64,000 nt of DNA from Geodermatophilus dictyosporus (lineage in GTDB: Bacteria; Actinomycetota; Actinomycetes; Mycobacteriales; Geodermatophilaceae), in NCBI RefSeq assembly GCF_900115505.1, contig NZ_FOWQ01000006.1, forward strand, positions 214,792-278,791, written 5' to 3'. The position numbers were made by a program, and so were the translations under genes. Below, piece after piece: positions 43,568 to 52,689 of this stretch. The notes below the pieces were generated by a model that was not told where the DNA came from, made no database searches, and was given only the letters and a program-made list of their open reading frames with translations. Position 1 is the stretch's first letter; each line of letters begins with the position of its first letter.

Positions 43568-45078
43568 CCGCGGTCCGCTACGGCGACTACGCGCGCGACG
43601 TCGCCGGCTGGTTCCTCGGTATGACCGGTGTCCAGCTGGCGCTGGTCACCGGCGCCGGCATCCCGGCGCTGCTGGCGCTGAACGCGCAGGCGTGGGGGCT
43701 GTTGTTGGTGTGGCTGCCGGTGTGGGCGCTGCTGGCCGCGGTGCTGCTGGTGCCCGTCCGCGGCCGGGCGGCCGGCCGCTGGTTCACCGACCTGTGCCTG
43801 CACGCGGTCGGGCAAGCGCTGGGCTGGACGGTGTTCGGCTCGAAGGCCGCCGCCGGCACCGCCGAGGATCTGGCGGCGGCCGACCTGCCGGGGGTGCTCG
43901 CCGCCGTCCGCACGCACGACGGGCCGCCGTACGGACACGGCGTCGACCGGCCGGTGATCGTGCAGGACCGGGCGGCGCGCACCTGGGCGGCGGTGGCCCG
44001 CATCGACCATCCCGGCATCGGGCTGGCCGAGCCGGACGAGCGGAACCGGATGGGCGCCGGGCTGGCCGAGCTGGTCGAACTGGCCGCCCGCACCGAGCTC
44101 GTCGACACCCTTGCCCTGCAGGTGCGCACCGTGCCCGACGACGGCGCCGAGCGCGCCGCCTGGGAACGCGCCCACACCCACCCCGGCGCGCCGGGCCTGG
44201 CCGCGCGGGTGAACGCGCTGCTCGGCGCGGCCCTGACCCCGGCGGCGGTGCGCACCGAGGCGTTCGTGACCGTCGTGGTCGGCGAGGGCCGGATCGGCCG
44301 GGCGGCGCGGGAGGCCGGCGGCGGGGTGGACGGCCGCGCCCGGGTGCTGCACGGGGTGATGGCCGAGGTCGAGGCCGCGCTGCGCGGGCCGGTCGGCTGC
44401 ACCGCGGTGACCTGGCTGGACTCCGCCGCCCTGGCGGCCGCGGTGCGTACCGGCTTCGCGCCGGGGGACCGCGGCCAGGTGATCGCCGCCGACCTGGCCG
44501 CCGCCGACGGGCATCCGGTGGCCACCGGGGTGCCGATGGCCGCGGCCAGCCCGACGGGGGCGCGGGCGGAGGTGCGGCACTACCGGCACGACGCGTGGGC
44601 GTCGGTCACCGACACGGTCCTGCTGCCCGACTCCGGGGCGGTGCTCGGGGCGCTGGCGCCGGTGCTGGTGCCCACTCAGGCGGGGGAGCGGCGCTGCCTG
44701 ACGGTGTTCCTCGCGCCGCTGCCGCTGCAGCGGGCCACCCGGCTGGTGGGCCGGGAGGTGATGAGCGCGACCACCGGCAACGAGCTGCGCGCCCGGATGG
44801 GGTTCCGGACCCGCGCCCGGCAGCGGCGGGACACCGAGCGGATCGGCGTCGCCGACGAGAAGCTCGCCGCCGGGCGGGCGCTGGTGCGCCCCGCGCTGGC
44901 CGCCTGCGTCACCGTGCCGTCGACCTGGCCGGTGGCCGAGTACGGCCGCCGGCTGGACGCGTCCATCCGCGGTGCCGGGTACGTGCCGCTGCGGCTGGAC
45001 CTGGCGCAGGACTCCGGCTTCGCCGCCGCGGCCATCCCGCTGGGCATCGGGCTGCCGGACCGCCGGGGGCGACGGTGA
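43564..45078 (+). CDS. SCO6880-family conjugation-associated protein
   Basis: 504 residues. Two N-terminal membrane helices (about 12-75; LALVTGAGIPALLALNAQ, LLLVWLPVWALLAAVLLVPV) precede a long cytoplasmic domain. It contains RTWAAVARIDHPGIGL, RLTVFLAPLPLQRATRLVGREVMSA-like text (here CLTVFLAPLPLQRATRL) and ERIGVADEKLAAG. This is the SCO6880 family that always precedes a VirB4-type ATPase gene in actinobacteria; it corresponds to the N-terminal, non-ATPase part of VirB4 with a membrane anchor. It overlaps that ATPase gene by 4 bases, consistent with a split VirB4. Confidence 0.82.
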   Translation: MTAVRYGDYARDVAGWFLGMTGVQLALVTGAGIPALLALNAQAWGLLLVWLPVWALLAAVLLVPVRGRAAGRWFTDLCLHAVGQALGWTVFGSKAAAGTAEDLAAADLPGVLAAVRTHDGPPYGHGVDRPVIVQDRAARTWAAVARIDHPGIGLAEPDERNRMGAGLAELVELAARTELVDTLALQVRTVPDDGAERAAWERAHTHPGAPGLAARVNALLGAALTPAAVRTEAFVTVVVGEGRIGRAAREAGGGVDGRARVLHGVMAEVEAALRGPVGCTAVTWLDSAALAAAVRTGFAPGDRGQVIAADLAAADGHPVATGVPMAAASPTGARAEVRHYRHDAWASVTDTVLLPDSGAVLGALAPVLVPTQAGERRCLTVFLAPLPLQRATRLVGREVMSATTGNELRARMGFRTRARQRRDTERIGVADEKLAAGRALVRPALAACVTVPSTWPVAEYGRRLDASIRGAGYVPLRLDLAQDSGFAAAAIPLGIGLPDRRGRR

Positions 45079-46580
45079 TCCGCCGCGCGGCCCGGTCGGG
45101 ACGGGACGTGGCGGTGCTTCTCGACGACTTCGGCCACCGGCTGCCCGCCGTCCCCGCCCCGCCGCGGGCGGCGCGCGACCGCGGACCGTTCGCCGAGCTC
45201 GTGCCGCGGCGCGGCCCGCGGGGCTGCGGCCGGGGGCGGGCGGCGACGCCGGCGCCGCTGTCGGTGTGGCGGATGACCTCGGAGCAGGCCCCGGTGGTGT
45301 GGCCGCTGATCGCCACCTCCGGGCTGCCGCCCACGGGTGCGCAGATGGGCATCGACCTGCTCTCGGGCGGGGCGTTCTACTGCGATCCGGTCGGCTGGGT
45401 CACCGACGAGGCGATCCCGGTCACCAATCCCAACGTCGTCGTGTTCGGCAAGCCCGGCCGCGGCAAGTCCGCCACGGTCAAGGCGTTCGCGCTGCGGATG
45501 CTCGGCTACGGCTACCGCACCCTGGTCCTGGGCGACACCAAGGACGAGTACGAGCCGCTGTGCCGGGCGCTCGGCGTCGAGCCGTTCGTCGTCGGCCCCG
45601 GCCTGCCCGCCCGGGTCAACCCGCTGGCCTTCGGCCCCCTCGGCCACGGCTGGGACGCACTCGACGCCGCCGAGGCCCGCCGCCGCGAGGCGGTCGTGTT
45701 CGCCCGCTGGCTCGTGCTCATCCGCGGCCTGGTCGGCTCGCAGGCTGTGCCGTTCGGCCCGGTGGAGGAGACCGCGGTGGGGGAGGCGCTGCGGCTGCTC
45801 ACCGGCTACCGCACCGCCGCCACCCGGCTGACCGAGCCGACCATCCCGCGGCTGTGGCGGGCGCTGGACGAGCCCCCCGACGAGCTCGTCGCCTGCTGCC
45901 GGTACGCCGACCGCCGGCACTTCCTCGACGCCACCCGCCTGCTGCGCGACGCGCTCGGCGCGCTGGTCAAGGGCTCCCTGGCCGGGCTGTTCGACGACCA
46001 CACCACCGTCGCCGTCGACTGGCGCGCCCCGATCCAGTCGCTGTCACTGTCCCGCCTCGAGCCGCTCGGCGACTCCGCCGTGGGCATCGCGCTGACCTGC
46101 CTGAACTCCTGGGGGCAGGCGATGCGGGAGATCGCCGACCCCGGCGACCTGCGGATCGTCATCCGCGACGAGACCTGGCGGCAGATGCGCCTGGGGCCCG
46201 AGGCGATGAAGAGCCTGGACGCCAACCTGCGGCTGTCCCGCCGCGACGCCGACGTGCAGATGCTGCTGGCGCACAAGCCCTCGGACATGCTCACCGCCGG
46301 CGACGCCGCCTCGCAGGCGGTCGCCATCGCCCGCGACCTGCTGCACCTGTGCGACGTGAAGGTGCTGCACGGCCAGGACCAGGCCGTCGGCGACGAGCTC
46401 GGCGCCTCACTCGGCCTGACCCCGATCGCCCAGCGGGTGGTCACCGGCTGGGCGGTCGCCGGCAAGGGCCGGGCGCTGTGGCTGGTCGGGGACCGGGCGT
46501 TCCAGGTGCAGACCGTCCTCACCGCGCCCGAGCTGCGCCTGACCTACACCAACGAGGCCCTCACCGGCGGCCCGGCATGA
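45075..46580 (+). CDS. VirB4-like conjugation ATPase
   Basis: 501 residues from GTG. After a loose N-terminus (about 1-65), the motor contains VWPLIATSGLPPTGAQMGID, Walker A GKPGRGKS (125-132), VLGDTKDEYEPL and PARVNPLAF. Walker B is around 359-364 (RIVIRDETWRQM) and the sensor region is RRDADVQMLLAHKPSDML. This is the FtsK/HerA-type ATPase that powers assembly of, or substrate transport through, Gram-positive conjugation systems. It is paired with the SCO6880-type gene upstream and overlaps the wall hydrolase gene downstream by 4 bases. Confidence 0.9.
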   Translation: MIRRAARSGRDVAVLLDDFGHRLPAVPAPPRAARDRGPFAELVPRRGPRGCGRGRAATPAPLSVWRMTSEQAPVVWPLIATSGLPPTGAQMGIDLLSGGAFYCDPVGWVTDEAIPVTNPNVVVFGKPGRGKSATVKAFALRMLGYGYRTLVLGDTKDEYEPLCRALGVEPFVVGPGLPARVNPLAFGPLGHGWDALDAAEARRREAVVFARWLVLIRGLVGSQAVPFGPVEETAVGEALRLLTGYRTAATRLTEPTIPRLWRALDEPPDELVACCRYADRRHFLDATRLLRDALGALVKGSLAGLFDDHTTVAVDWRAPIQSLSLSRLEPLGDSAVGIALTCLNSWGQAMREIADPGDLRIVIRDETWRQMRLGPEAMKSLDANLRLSRRDADVQMLLAHKPSDMLTAGDAASQAVAIARDLLHLCDVKVLHGQDQAVGDELGASLGLTPIAQRVVTGWAVAGKGRALWLVGDRAFQVQTVLTAPELRLTYTNEALTGGPA

Positions 46581-47737
46581 CCGGCACGGCGCAGCGCGCG
46601 GCGCGGGCCTGGCTGTGGAGGGCCGCGGCCCCGGTGGCCGTGCCGGTGCTCGCCGCGCTCACCGTGCTGCTCGTCCCGCTGGCGGTCCTCGCCGCGCCCG
46701 AGGCGGGCTCCCCGGCGGCCTCGTCGGCGTGCTCGGTCGCTGGCACCGGCACCACCGTGGCCGGTACCGCGCTGGACGCCGTCCAGATGGGCCACGCGCA
46801 GACCATCGCCGACCTCGCCGCCGCCCGGGGACTGCCCGCGTACGCGGTGACCGTGGCGCTGGCCACCGCCTGGCAGGAGTCGCGGCTGCGGATGCTGGCC
46901 AACGACGGAAGCAGCCCGGAGCTCACCGCTGAGCAGGCGGCGGTGACCGCGACCAGCCTCACCCTCCCGCACGACGGGGTCGGCTCGGACCACGACAGCG
47001 TCAACCTCTTCCAGCAGCGCTGGCTGGCCGGCTGGGGCACCGTCGCCCAGCTGATGGACCCCGTCTACGCCGCCGAGGCCTTCTACCGCCGGCTGGTCGC
47101 GGTGCCGAACTGGCGGACGATCCCGCTGACCCGCGCCGCGCAGGCCGTGCAGGTCTCGGCCGCGGGCGGTGCCTACGCCCGCTGGGAGCCGTTCGCCCGC
47201 GAGCTGTCCGCGATGCTGTGGCCGGCCGCCCGGGCAACGGCCGCCGACCCGGCCGGCGGGGCGAGCGGGATCTGCCCGGGCCTGGCCGTGGCCGCGGGGT
47301 CGTGGATCCGGCCCACCGCCGGCACGGTCACCTCCGGCTACGGCACCCGCTGGGGCACCCTGCACGCCGGCGTCGACCTCGCCGGGCCCCGCGGCACCCC
47401 GGTCTACGCCGCCGCCGACGGCACCGTGGTCCGGGCCGAGTGCACCAGCGCCTACTGCGACCGCGACGGCGGCCTCGGCCTGGCCGGCTACGGCAACCTC
47501 GTCGAGGTCGATCACGGCGCCGGCGTGACCACCCGCTACGGCCACCTGTCGGCCTTTACCGTCCGCGCCGGGCAGCCGGTGCGCGCCGGGACGCTGCTCG
47601 GCTACCAGGGCTCCACCGGCAACAGCACCGGCGTGCACCTGCACCTGGAGGTCCGCGTCGACGGCGTCCCGGTGGATCCGGTGCCCTGGCTGGCCGGGCG
47701 CGGCGTCGACCTGTCCGCGACCACTCCCGCCGGCTGA
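46577..47737 (+). CDS. conjugation cell-wall hydrolase: lysozyme-like region plus M23 peptidase
   Basis: 386 residues. An N-terminal membrane/signal helix (VAVPVLAALTVLLVPLAVLA) is followed by a lysozyme-like domain: AYAVTVALATAWQESRLRML carries the likely catalytic Glu, and DSVNLFQQRWLAGWG fits. The C-terminal M23 metallopeptidase has SGYGTRWGTLHAGVDLAGP, VEVDHGAGVTTRYGHLS and the HLHLEV zinc motif. It opens peptidoglycan for the mating channel, the same job as VirB1 or Tn916 Orf14 proteins. All M23 zinc ligands are visible. It follows the VirB4 gene directly. Confidence 0.9.
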   Translation: MTGTAQRAARAWLWRAAAPVAVPVLAALTVLLVPLAVLAAPEAGSPAASSACSVAGTGTTVAGTALDAVQMGHAQTIADLAAARGLPAYAVTVALATAWQESRLRMLANDGSSPELTAEQAAVTATSLTLPHDGVGSDHDSVNLFQQRWLAGWGTVAQLMDPVYAAEAFYRRLVAVPNWRTIPLTRAAQAVQVSAAGGAYARWEPFARELSAMLWPAARATAADPAGGASGICPGLAVAAGSWIRPTAGTVTSGYGTRWGTLHAGVDLAGPRGTPVYAAADGTVVRAECTSAYCDRDGGLGLAGYGNLVEVDHGAGVTTRYGHLSAFTVRAGQPVRAGTLLGYQGSTGNSTGVHLHLEVRVDGVPVDPVPWLAGRGVDLSATTPAG

Positions 47738-47771
47738 CTGGCCCCCAACGCAGGACCTCGAGGAGGAGATC

Positions 47772-49718
47772 GTGCGCATTCCCGGAGCCCGATCCGCACC
47801 GGCCGGACTCCGGTCGCGCGCCGACGTGGGCCCGGCCGGCTGGGAGATCCCGGCCGCCGCCGCGCTGACCTGGCTGACCGCCGCCGCGCTGCTGCTGCCG
47901 GCCGCGCGCGGGGTCACCGCCGCGGTGGCCGGCGGCGGCTGGGTGTGGCCGACCGGGCCGAGAGCCCTGGCCGCCGCGGTCGGCGGGCTGCTCACCGGCG
48001 ACGCCACCGCCGGCCTGAGCGCCGCCCAGGCCGCGGCCGTGCCGGCGCCCGGCGTCGTCCACACCGCCGTCGCCGTCGCGGTCGCGGGATTCCTGGCCGC
48101 CACCGCAGGAGCGGTCCGGGTGGGGCGGCGCGTCCTCGGCGGGCCCACGGGCCTGGCCACCCGCGGCGAGGCCGCGCAGGTGCTCGGCCGCTTCCGCCTG
48201 CACTCGGTGGCCGCGGTGATCCGGCCCGACCTGTCGCCGGCCCCCCGTGACCGGACCGGACGACGGCGGACGCCCGACCCGTCCGCGGTCGGGTGGCGGC
48301 TCGGCCGCGGCGCCGACCCCGCGGCGGGAGAGCTGTGGGTGCCCTTCGACCGGACCACCGGCGTCTACGGCCCGCAGGGCTCCGGCAAGACCCTCGACCT
48401 GCTCGCCCCCGCGCTGCTCGGCGCCCCCGGCGCGGCCCTGGTCACGCTGACCAAGGCCGAGGACCTGCTGCTCACCGTCGACGCCCGCGCCGCCGGCGGC
48501 CGGCCGGTGGCCGTGCTCGATCCGTTCGGCGCCGTGCCCGGGCTGCCGGAGCTGGTGTGGGACCCGGTCGCCGGCTGCGCCGACCCGATGGTCGCCGAGC
48601 GCCGCGCCAAGGCCTTCGCCGGCGGCACCGTGACCGGCGCCGTCGGCGGCGGCAGCGCCGACAGCGCGGCCCGCTTCTACGCCTTCGAGGCGGCCAAGGT
48701 GCTGCAGGCCTGGTTCCACGCCGCCGCGCTCACCGGCCGCACCATCGAGGACGTCCTCGCCTGGGCCGCCCATCCGCAGGCCAGTCCACAGCCGGCCGAC
48801 ATCCTGCGCGGCCACCCGGACGCCGCCCCGCTGTGGGACGGGCTGCTGCACGGCGCGCTGCACGGCGACGACCGCACCGCCGGCAACACCGCCACCACCG
48901 TGCAGCAGGCGCTGGGCCTGTTCTTCCAGGCCGACATCCGCCGCCGCTGCACCCCCGGCCCCGGGCGGCCGGCCACCGACCTCGCCGCGCTGCTCGCTGC
49001 CGGCGGCACCGTCTACCTGCTCGGCCGCGACGATCCCTACGCTTCGGCCGCGCCGCTGATGACCGCGCTCGCCGAGCACGTCCTCGACACCGCCCTGACG
49101 CTCGCCGACGCCGCGCCCACCGGGCGGCTGTGCCCGCCGCTGCTGGCCTGCCTCGACGAGTTGCCCTCCACCGCGCCGCTGCCCACCCTGCGCACCCGGA
49201 TGGCCAACGACCGCGCCCTCGGCGTCGGCTTCCTCTACGCCGCGCAGACCTGGCGGCAGCTGGTGATCGTCTACGGCGAGGACGAGGCCCGCGCGCTGTT
49301 CGGGCTGACCAACGTCGTCGTCGCCTTCGGCGGCGGCAAGGACGGCGGCTTCAACCGCGAGCTCGCCGAGCTCACCGGCACCACCCGGGTGCGGCGCACC
49401 AGCTACACCTACGGCCGCTTCGGCTGGGGGCGTTCCACCCACGGCGAGGACGTGCCGGTGCTGCGGCCGGAGGAGATCCGCCGGCTGCCGCCCGGCCGTG
49501 CACTGGTCATCGCCGAGCACGCGCCGCCGCTGATCGCCGCACTCGACCGCTGCCTCACCGGCCGCCGCGGGCGGGCGCTGCTGGCGGCCCAGGCCGCCGC
49601 CCGCTCGCGGGTCGCCGCCGCCCGCGCGGCCACGGCCCGTGCGGGGGAGCGACCCGGCCGGGTCCACGCGGCGGCCGCCCGGATCGGCCGCGCGCCCGGC
49701 GGGGAGGAGGCAGCATGA
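47772..49718 (+). CDS. traG: TraG/VirD4-type coupling protein
   Basis: 648 residues from GTG with GAGGAGGAG 4 bases upstream. Two N-terminal membrane helices (about 27-50 and 95-115) anchor a RecA-like ATPase: Walker A GPQGSGKT (200-207), LVTLTKAEDLL, NTATTVQQALGLFF and Walker B LLACLDEL at about 457-464. Typical TraG ends follow: LGVGFLYAAQTWRQL, FGGGKDGGFNRELAELTG and RRTSYTYGR. It recruits the relaxase-bound strand to the transfer channel. It overlaps the next gene by 4 bases. A membrane-anchored VirD4 plus the relaxase at 57-63 kb argues for single-strand conjugation rather than the TraB/FtsK double-strand mode of many actinobacterial elements. Confidence 0.9.
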   Translation: MRIPGARSAPAGLRSRADVGPAGWEIPAAAALTWLTAAALLLPAARGVTAAVAGGGWVWPTGPRALAAAVGGLLTGDATAGLSAAQAAAVPAPGVVHTAVAVAVAGFLAATAGAVRVGRRVLGGPTGLATRGEAAQVLGRFRLHSVAAVIRPDLSPAPRDRTGRRRTPDPSAVGWRLGRGADPAAGELWVPFDRTTGVYGPQGSGKTLDLLAPALLGAPGAALVTLTKAEDLLLTVDARAAGGRPVAVLDPFGAVPGLPELVWDPVAGCADPMVAERRAKAFAGGTVTGAVGGGSADSAARFYAFEAAKVLQAWFHAAALTGRTIEDVLAWAAHPQASPQPADILRGHPDAAPLWDGLLHGALHGDDRTAGNTATTVQQALGLFFQADIRRRCTPGPGRPATDLAALLAAGGTVYLLGRDDPYASAAPLMTALAEHVLDTALTLADAAPTGRLCPPLLACLDELPSTAPLPTLRTRMANDRALGVGFLYAAQTWRQLVIVYGEDEARALFGLTNVVVAFGGGKDGGFNRELAELTGTTRVRRTSYTYGRFGWGRSTHGEDVPVLRPEEIRRLPPGRALVIAEHAPPLIAALDRCLTGRRGRALLAAQAAARSRVAAARAATARAGERPGRVHAAAARIGRAPGGEEAA

Positions 49719-50284
49719 CCGAGCTGGTCGTTCCGTTTCCGGCGCCGCCGCGATCGGTGCGCACCGCCCTGGAGCACCTCCGCCAGGCCGAGGACGCCGG
49801 CCTCGAGCCGGCCGGCCTGCCGCTGCTGGACCGGCCGTGGGATCCGGCCGGCTGCGCACCGCACCTGCGCGCGCAGCTGTGGCCGTGGCTCGACGACGTG
49901 GCCGGCTGGCTCAACGCCACCTACGCCTGGCAGACCACCCATTCCATCCCCGCCTGCTGGGCCGCCCATCCGCACCTGGTCGCCGAGCTCGCGGTGCTCG
50001 CCTGCCTGCGGCTCGTCGCCGGCGAGGCCGCCACGCCGCACGCGCTGGAGGAGTGGCACCGCTACGCCCTCCCCGCCTTCCACACCCGGATGGCCGAGCG
50101 GCTGGGCATCGGCTGCCCACCCGGGCGGCACCTCGACTGGCCGGCCCGCTCCTGGGCCGCCGCGTACGACAGCGCCGAGGCGGCCCAGGCGCGCCGGGAC
50201 CTCTTCGACGGCGACACCGGCCGCGGGCGGTCCGCCGCCGGGACCGGCCCGTCGGCCCGGCACCCGCGGGCGGTGACCCCGTGA
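49715..50284 (+). CDS. conserved transfer-module protein, unknown
   Basis: 189 residues, no membrane helix. A tryptophan-rich centre (LWPWLDDVAGWLNATYAWQ, then IPACWAAHPHLVAELAVLACLRLVAGE and ALEEWHRYALPAFHTRMAERLG) gives it the look of the DUF4913-type cargo/accessory proteins that accompany coupling-protein genes in actinobacterial elements. I cannot confirm the family. It overlaps traG and the next gene by 4 bases each, so it is stoichiometrically linked to the transfer machinery. The C-terminus is disordered. Confidence 0.65.
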   Translation: MTELVVPFPAPPRSVRTALEHLRQAEDAGLEPAGLPLLDRPWDPAGCAPHLRAQLWPWLDDVAGWLNATYAWQTTHSIPACWAAHPHLVAELAVLACLRLVAGEAATPHALEEWHRYALPAFHTRMAERLGIGCPPGRHLDWPARSWAAAYDSAEAAQARRDLFDGDTGRGRSAAGTGPSARHPRAVTP

Positions 50285-50866
50285 GCGGCGAGGACGGTCC
50301 CCGGCCCAGCCGCGGCGACTGGGTGACGCTCACCGGCGGCGTCCGGGTCAGCCGGACCTGGATGACCCGGCACACCCCGCGCCTGCTGGCCGCCTGGTGC
50401 GACGCCACTTCCGGCGAGGAGCGGCGCGCGGTCGCCGCCCGCATCCTGCAGATCGCCGGCGGACTGGAGAGCGAGCCCGACGGCGACCGGGAGCCGGCCG
50501 GGCGGGCCTGGGAGGTCCTCGCCGCGCGGATCGACCCGCGCCTGGTGTGCGGCCCGGACTGGCCGCCGCTGGCCGCCGCGCTGGATCGCGCCGCGGCCGC
50601 CGGCTACGACGTCGCCGGTCGGCTCCCCGCCCTGGCCGCGGTCGCGCCGCTGCCCGACCGGCACCCGGCGCGGGAGCTGCACTGGCGGCTGCTCGACGAC
50701 TGCCCGGCCGCCACCCCGCGACGCCGCGGCGCTGCGGGCCGGCCACCGCTCGTGGACCCGTGCCCCGGGGCGTCCACAGCAGGACCACCCCTCCACAGGC
50801 CCCGCCGATGCCACCGCGCCCCGGGCCGGCGGCGAACCGTCGACCCCTACCCAGCGCAACGACTAA
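50281..50866 (+). CDS. relaxase-accessory-like protein, probable frameshift near 50725
   Basis: Starts at GTG 50281 overlapping the previous stop. Codons up to about 50720 encode VLAARIDPRLVCGPDWPPLA, then GYDVAGRLPALAAVAPLP and LHWRLLDDCPAATP. This is the same helical domain as residues about 1204-1265 of the relaxase (IDPRLRRDPHWPALADRV, then AAALWWRLAPHL). Staying in frame, translation runs through unlikely Arg-rich text into the next gene. One base later the frame reads DAAALRAGHRSWTRAPG and stops at TAA 50864-50866, 7 bases before the next gene's ribosome-site region. So either a base is missing/extra near 50725 or the two genes are genuinely fused. Function unknown; probably a relaxosome or coupling accessory. 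Confidence 0.55.
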
Positions 50867-50877
50867 GGAGCCAGGCG

Positions 50878-51174
50878 ATGACCGCCAACACGACCACCGA
50901 TCCGCTCGACTACGCCGCCGCGCTGCTCGACGCCGTCGGCGCCGACCGGGCACAGGTTCCCGCCGAGATCGCCCTGCACTGCCTGTACGCCGCGGAGCTC
51001 CTCGAGCTGGCCGGCGCCCGCCCCGCGCCGACGGAGCTGATCGACGGCAACCCGCGCATAACCCTGCGGGTGGCCATGGCAGCGCTCGCCGACCTGCATG
51101 AGGACGTCTTCGCCAGCTCGCCGTTCCTCGACGCCGCCCGCGCCGCCCGCCGTGCCCTGCGCCGATTGGGCTGA
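50878..51174 (+). CDS. small helical protein of transfer module
   Basis: 98 residues from the ATG at 50878, 8 bases after AAGGAG, which argues for a separate start although the frame is open upstream. The protein is all helical: DPLDYAAALLDAVGADR, QVPAEIALHCLYAAELLEL, then ITLRVAMAALADLHEDVF and a basic C-terminus. It resembles no domain I can name. It lies 4 bases before the next gene and is part of the transfer operon. Confidence 0.65.
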   Translation: MTANTTTDPLDYAAALLDAVGADRAQVPAEIALHCLYAAELLELAGARPAPTELIDGNPRITLRVAMAALADLHEDVFASSPFLDAARAARRALRRLG

Positions 51175-51177
51175 GCG

Positions 51178-52497
51178 GTGGCCACCTCGGTGCAGCAGCT
51201 GCTCGACGACCTCACCGCCCGAAGCAGCGCCGCCCCGTCGACGGCGACGATCGAGGACATCACCGGAGCCCTGGCCCACCTCGGCCGGGCGCTGACCGGA
51301 CTGGCCGCCGACGGGCTCACCCCGGCGGCGAGTTCCCGGCAGCGGACCGCCACCGGACTCGCCGAGGCCTGCACCGCAGCGGGCCGGCTGTGGCCGCCCG
51401 GCGGCGGGCCGCTTACCGACCTCGCCGGCGCCGCCGCCGACCTCGTCGGCCGCGACCGAGACGTCATGGGACGCGCGCACCGGTGGGCCGCCACCGTGGA
51501 GCTGGCCGCGGCGGCCGACCACTGCGCCCGGCTCGGTCGCCGGCTGCTGCCCCCGGGGGCGGCTCCGGAGCTGGCCTTCGTCCGCTCCTCGGCCGCCGAC
51601 GTCGAACACGACGCCCAGGCCAATCCGCCGACCGCCGACGGCTACGCGGTGCTCGACCGCCTGGTTCCGCTGCCCATCCCGTCACCCGGCGCGGCGCAGG
51701 TGCCCGCTCTGGATGCCGCCGTGGCGCTCGTCGCTGCCCTGAACCGGGCGCAACGGGCCGGCGACCTGACCCTGCGCGACTTCCGCGCCGCCGTCGCCGC
51801 CGCCGAGATCACCAGCCGCTATGCCGCCGCGACCGCCGGCCCGGCCGGCGAGGACGCCGGGCCGCGGGTGCTCGCCGGGCTCGCCTGGCAACTGGTCGGG
51901 CGCTCCAGCATGGTCTTCCACGACGGGCGCCAGCGGCAGCCGGGCGACCGCCGGGGCGTCGTCGCATCGTCGCAGGCGCTTGTCGGCGCGCTCCGCGACC
52001 AGGTCGGCGTCCACGCCGACACCCCCGGACCGGACGAGGGACGCGCATCGCCGAGCCAGGCCGCGGCGGTCCAGCAGGTCGCCGACCAGTTGCCGGCCCT
52101 CGCCGACCGACTCGCCGCCGCTGTCGACCGCTGGTCTTGCACCGGCCGCCTTTACGCGAACGCACGAGACCTGCCGCCGATGGAGGACATGCCCGCAGAT
52201 CGGGTAAGGGCGGTGATGGCCGGACGCCACGTGCAGGCTCACGGCGCGGATCTCGACCGCCTTCGGCTGACCGTCGGTCGAGCCGCCGTCCTGACGACCC
52301 GGCCGGCCAGCGCGCGAGCCGGTGCGGACGCGCCAAACCGGCGCGCGGACCACCCCGCGGCCGCCCGACACGCCCCGAGATCTCGGGCGCCCGTGGTGAC
52401 CGAGCGGATGCCCCGCCCCACCGCGACCAGGTACCACAACCTCTCGACGATCCGGCATGCGCGTCAGGCGCCGCGGGAGGTCCCGCCGTCGCGATAG
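51178..52497 (+). CDS. large helical hypothetical protein at the end of the transfer operon
   Basis: 439 residues from GTG. It is predicted all-helical with no membrane segment and a disordered, Arg/Pro-rich C-terminus after about 360. Repeating Ala-rich helices (IEDITGALAHLGRALTGLAADG, AAADLVGRDRDVMGRAHRW, VQQVADQLPALADRLAAAVDRW) suggest a helical bundle or coiled-coil scaffold. There is no enzymatic motif. It is the last gene of the rightward module and follows the small helical protein by 3 bases. Proteins like this are a recurrent but uncharacterised part of actinobacterial conjugative loci. Confidence 0.65.
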   Translation: MATSVQQLLDDLTARSSAAPSTATIEDITGALAHLGRALTGLAADGLTPAASSRQRTATGLAEACTAAGRLWPPGGGPLTDLAGAAADLVGRDRDVMGRAHRWAATVELAAAADHCARLGRRLLPPGAAPELAFVRSSAADVEHDAQANPPTADGYAVLDRLVPLPIPSPGAAQVPALDAAVALVAALNRAQRAGDLTLRDFRAAVAAAEITSRYAAATAGPAGEDAGPRVLAGLAWQLVGRSSMVFHDGRQRQPGDRRGVVASSQALVGALRDQVGVHADTPGPDEGRASPSQAAAVQQVADQLPALADRLAAAVDRWSCTGRLYANARDLPPMEDMPADRVRAVMAGRHVQAHGADLDRLRLTVGRAAVLTTRPASARAGADAPNRRADHPAAARHAPRSRAPVVTERMPRPTATRYHNLSTIRHARQAPREVPPSR

Positions 52498-52689
52498 GGA
52501 ATCGGCCCGCGGGACGAGTCACGTGGCGGCGACAGGGCGGCGTCGTCAGCCCGCGCGATGAACGGCCTCGTCCAAGACCCGTCGGACTCAGTCGGACCGG
52601 TGGGGGGTTTCTGATCGGTCGGATAGACGGCTTGACTTCCTCACCCACGGACCGAAGGGACCTTGTGACAGCGCACGGACGGAGTCCCG

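Noticed and set aside
46544..48358. 604-codon and similar - strand frames over the wall hydrolase and traG
   Set aside because: No motif, low-complexity composition; the + strand has M23 and VirD4 signatures.
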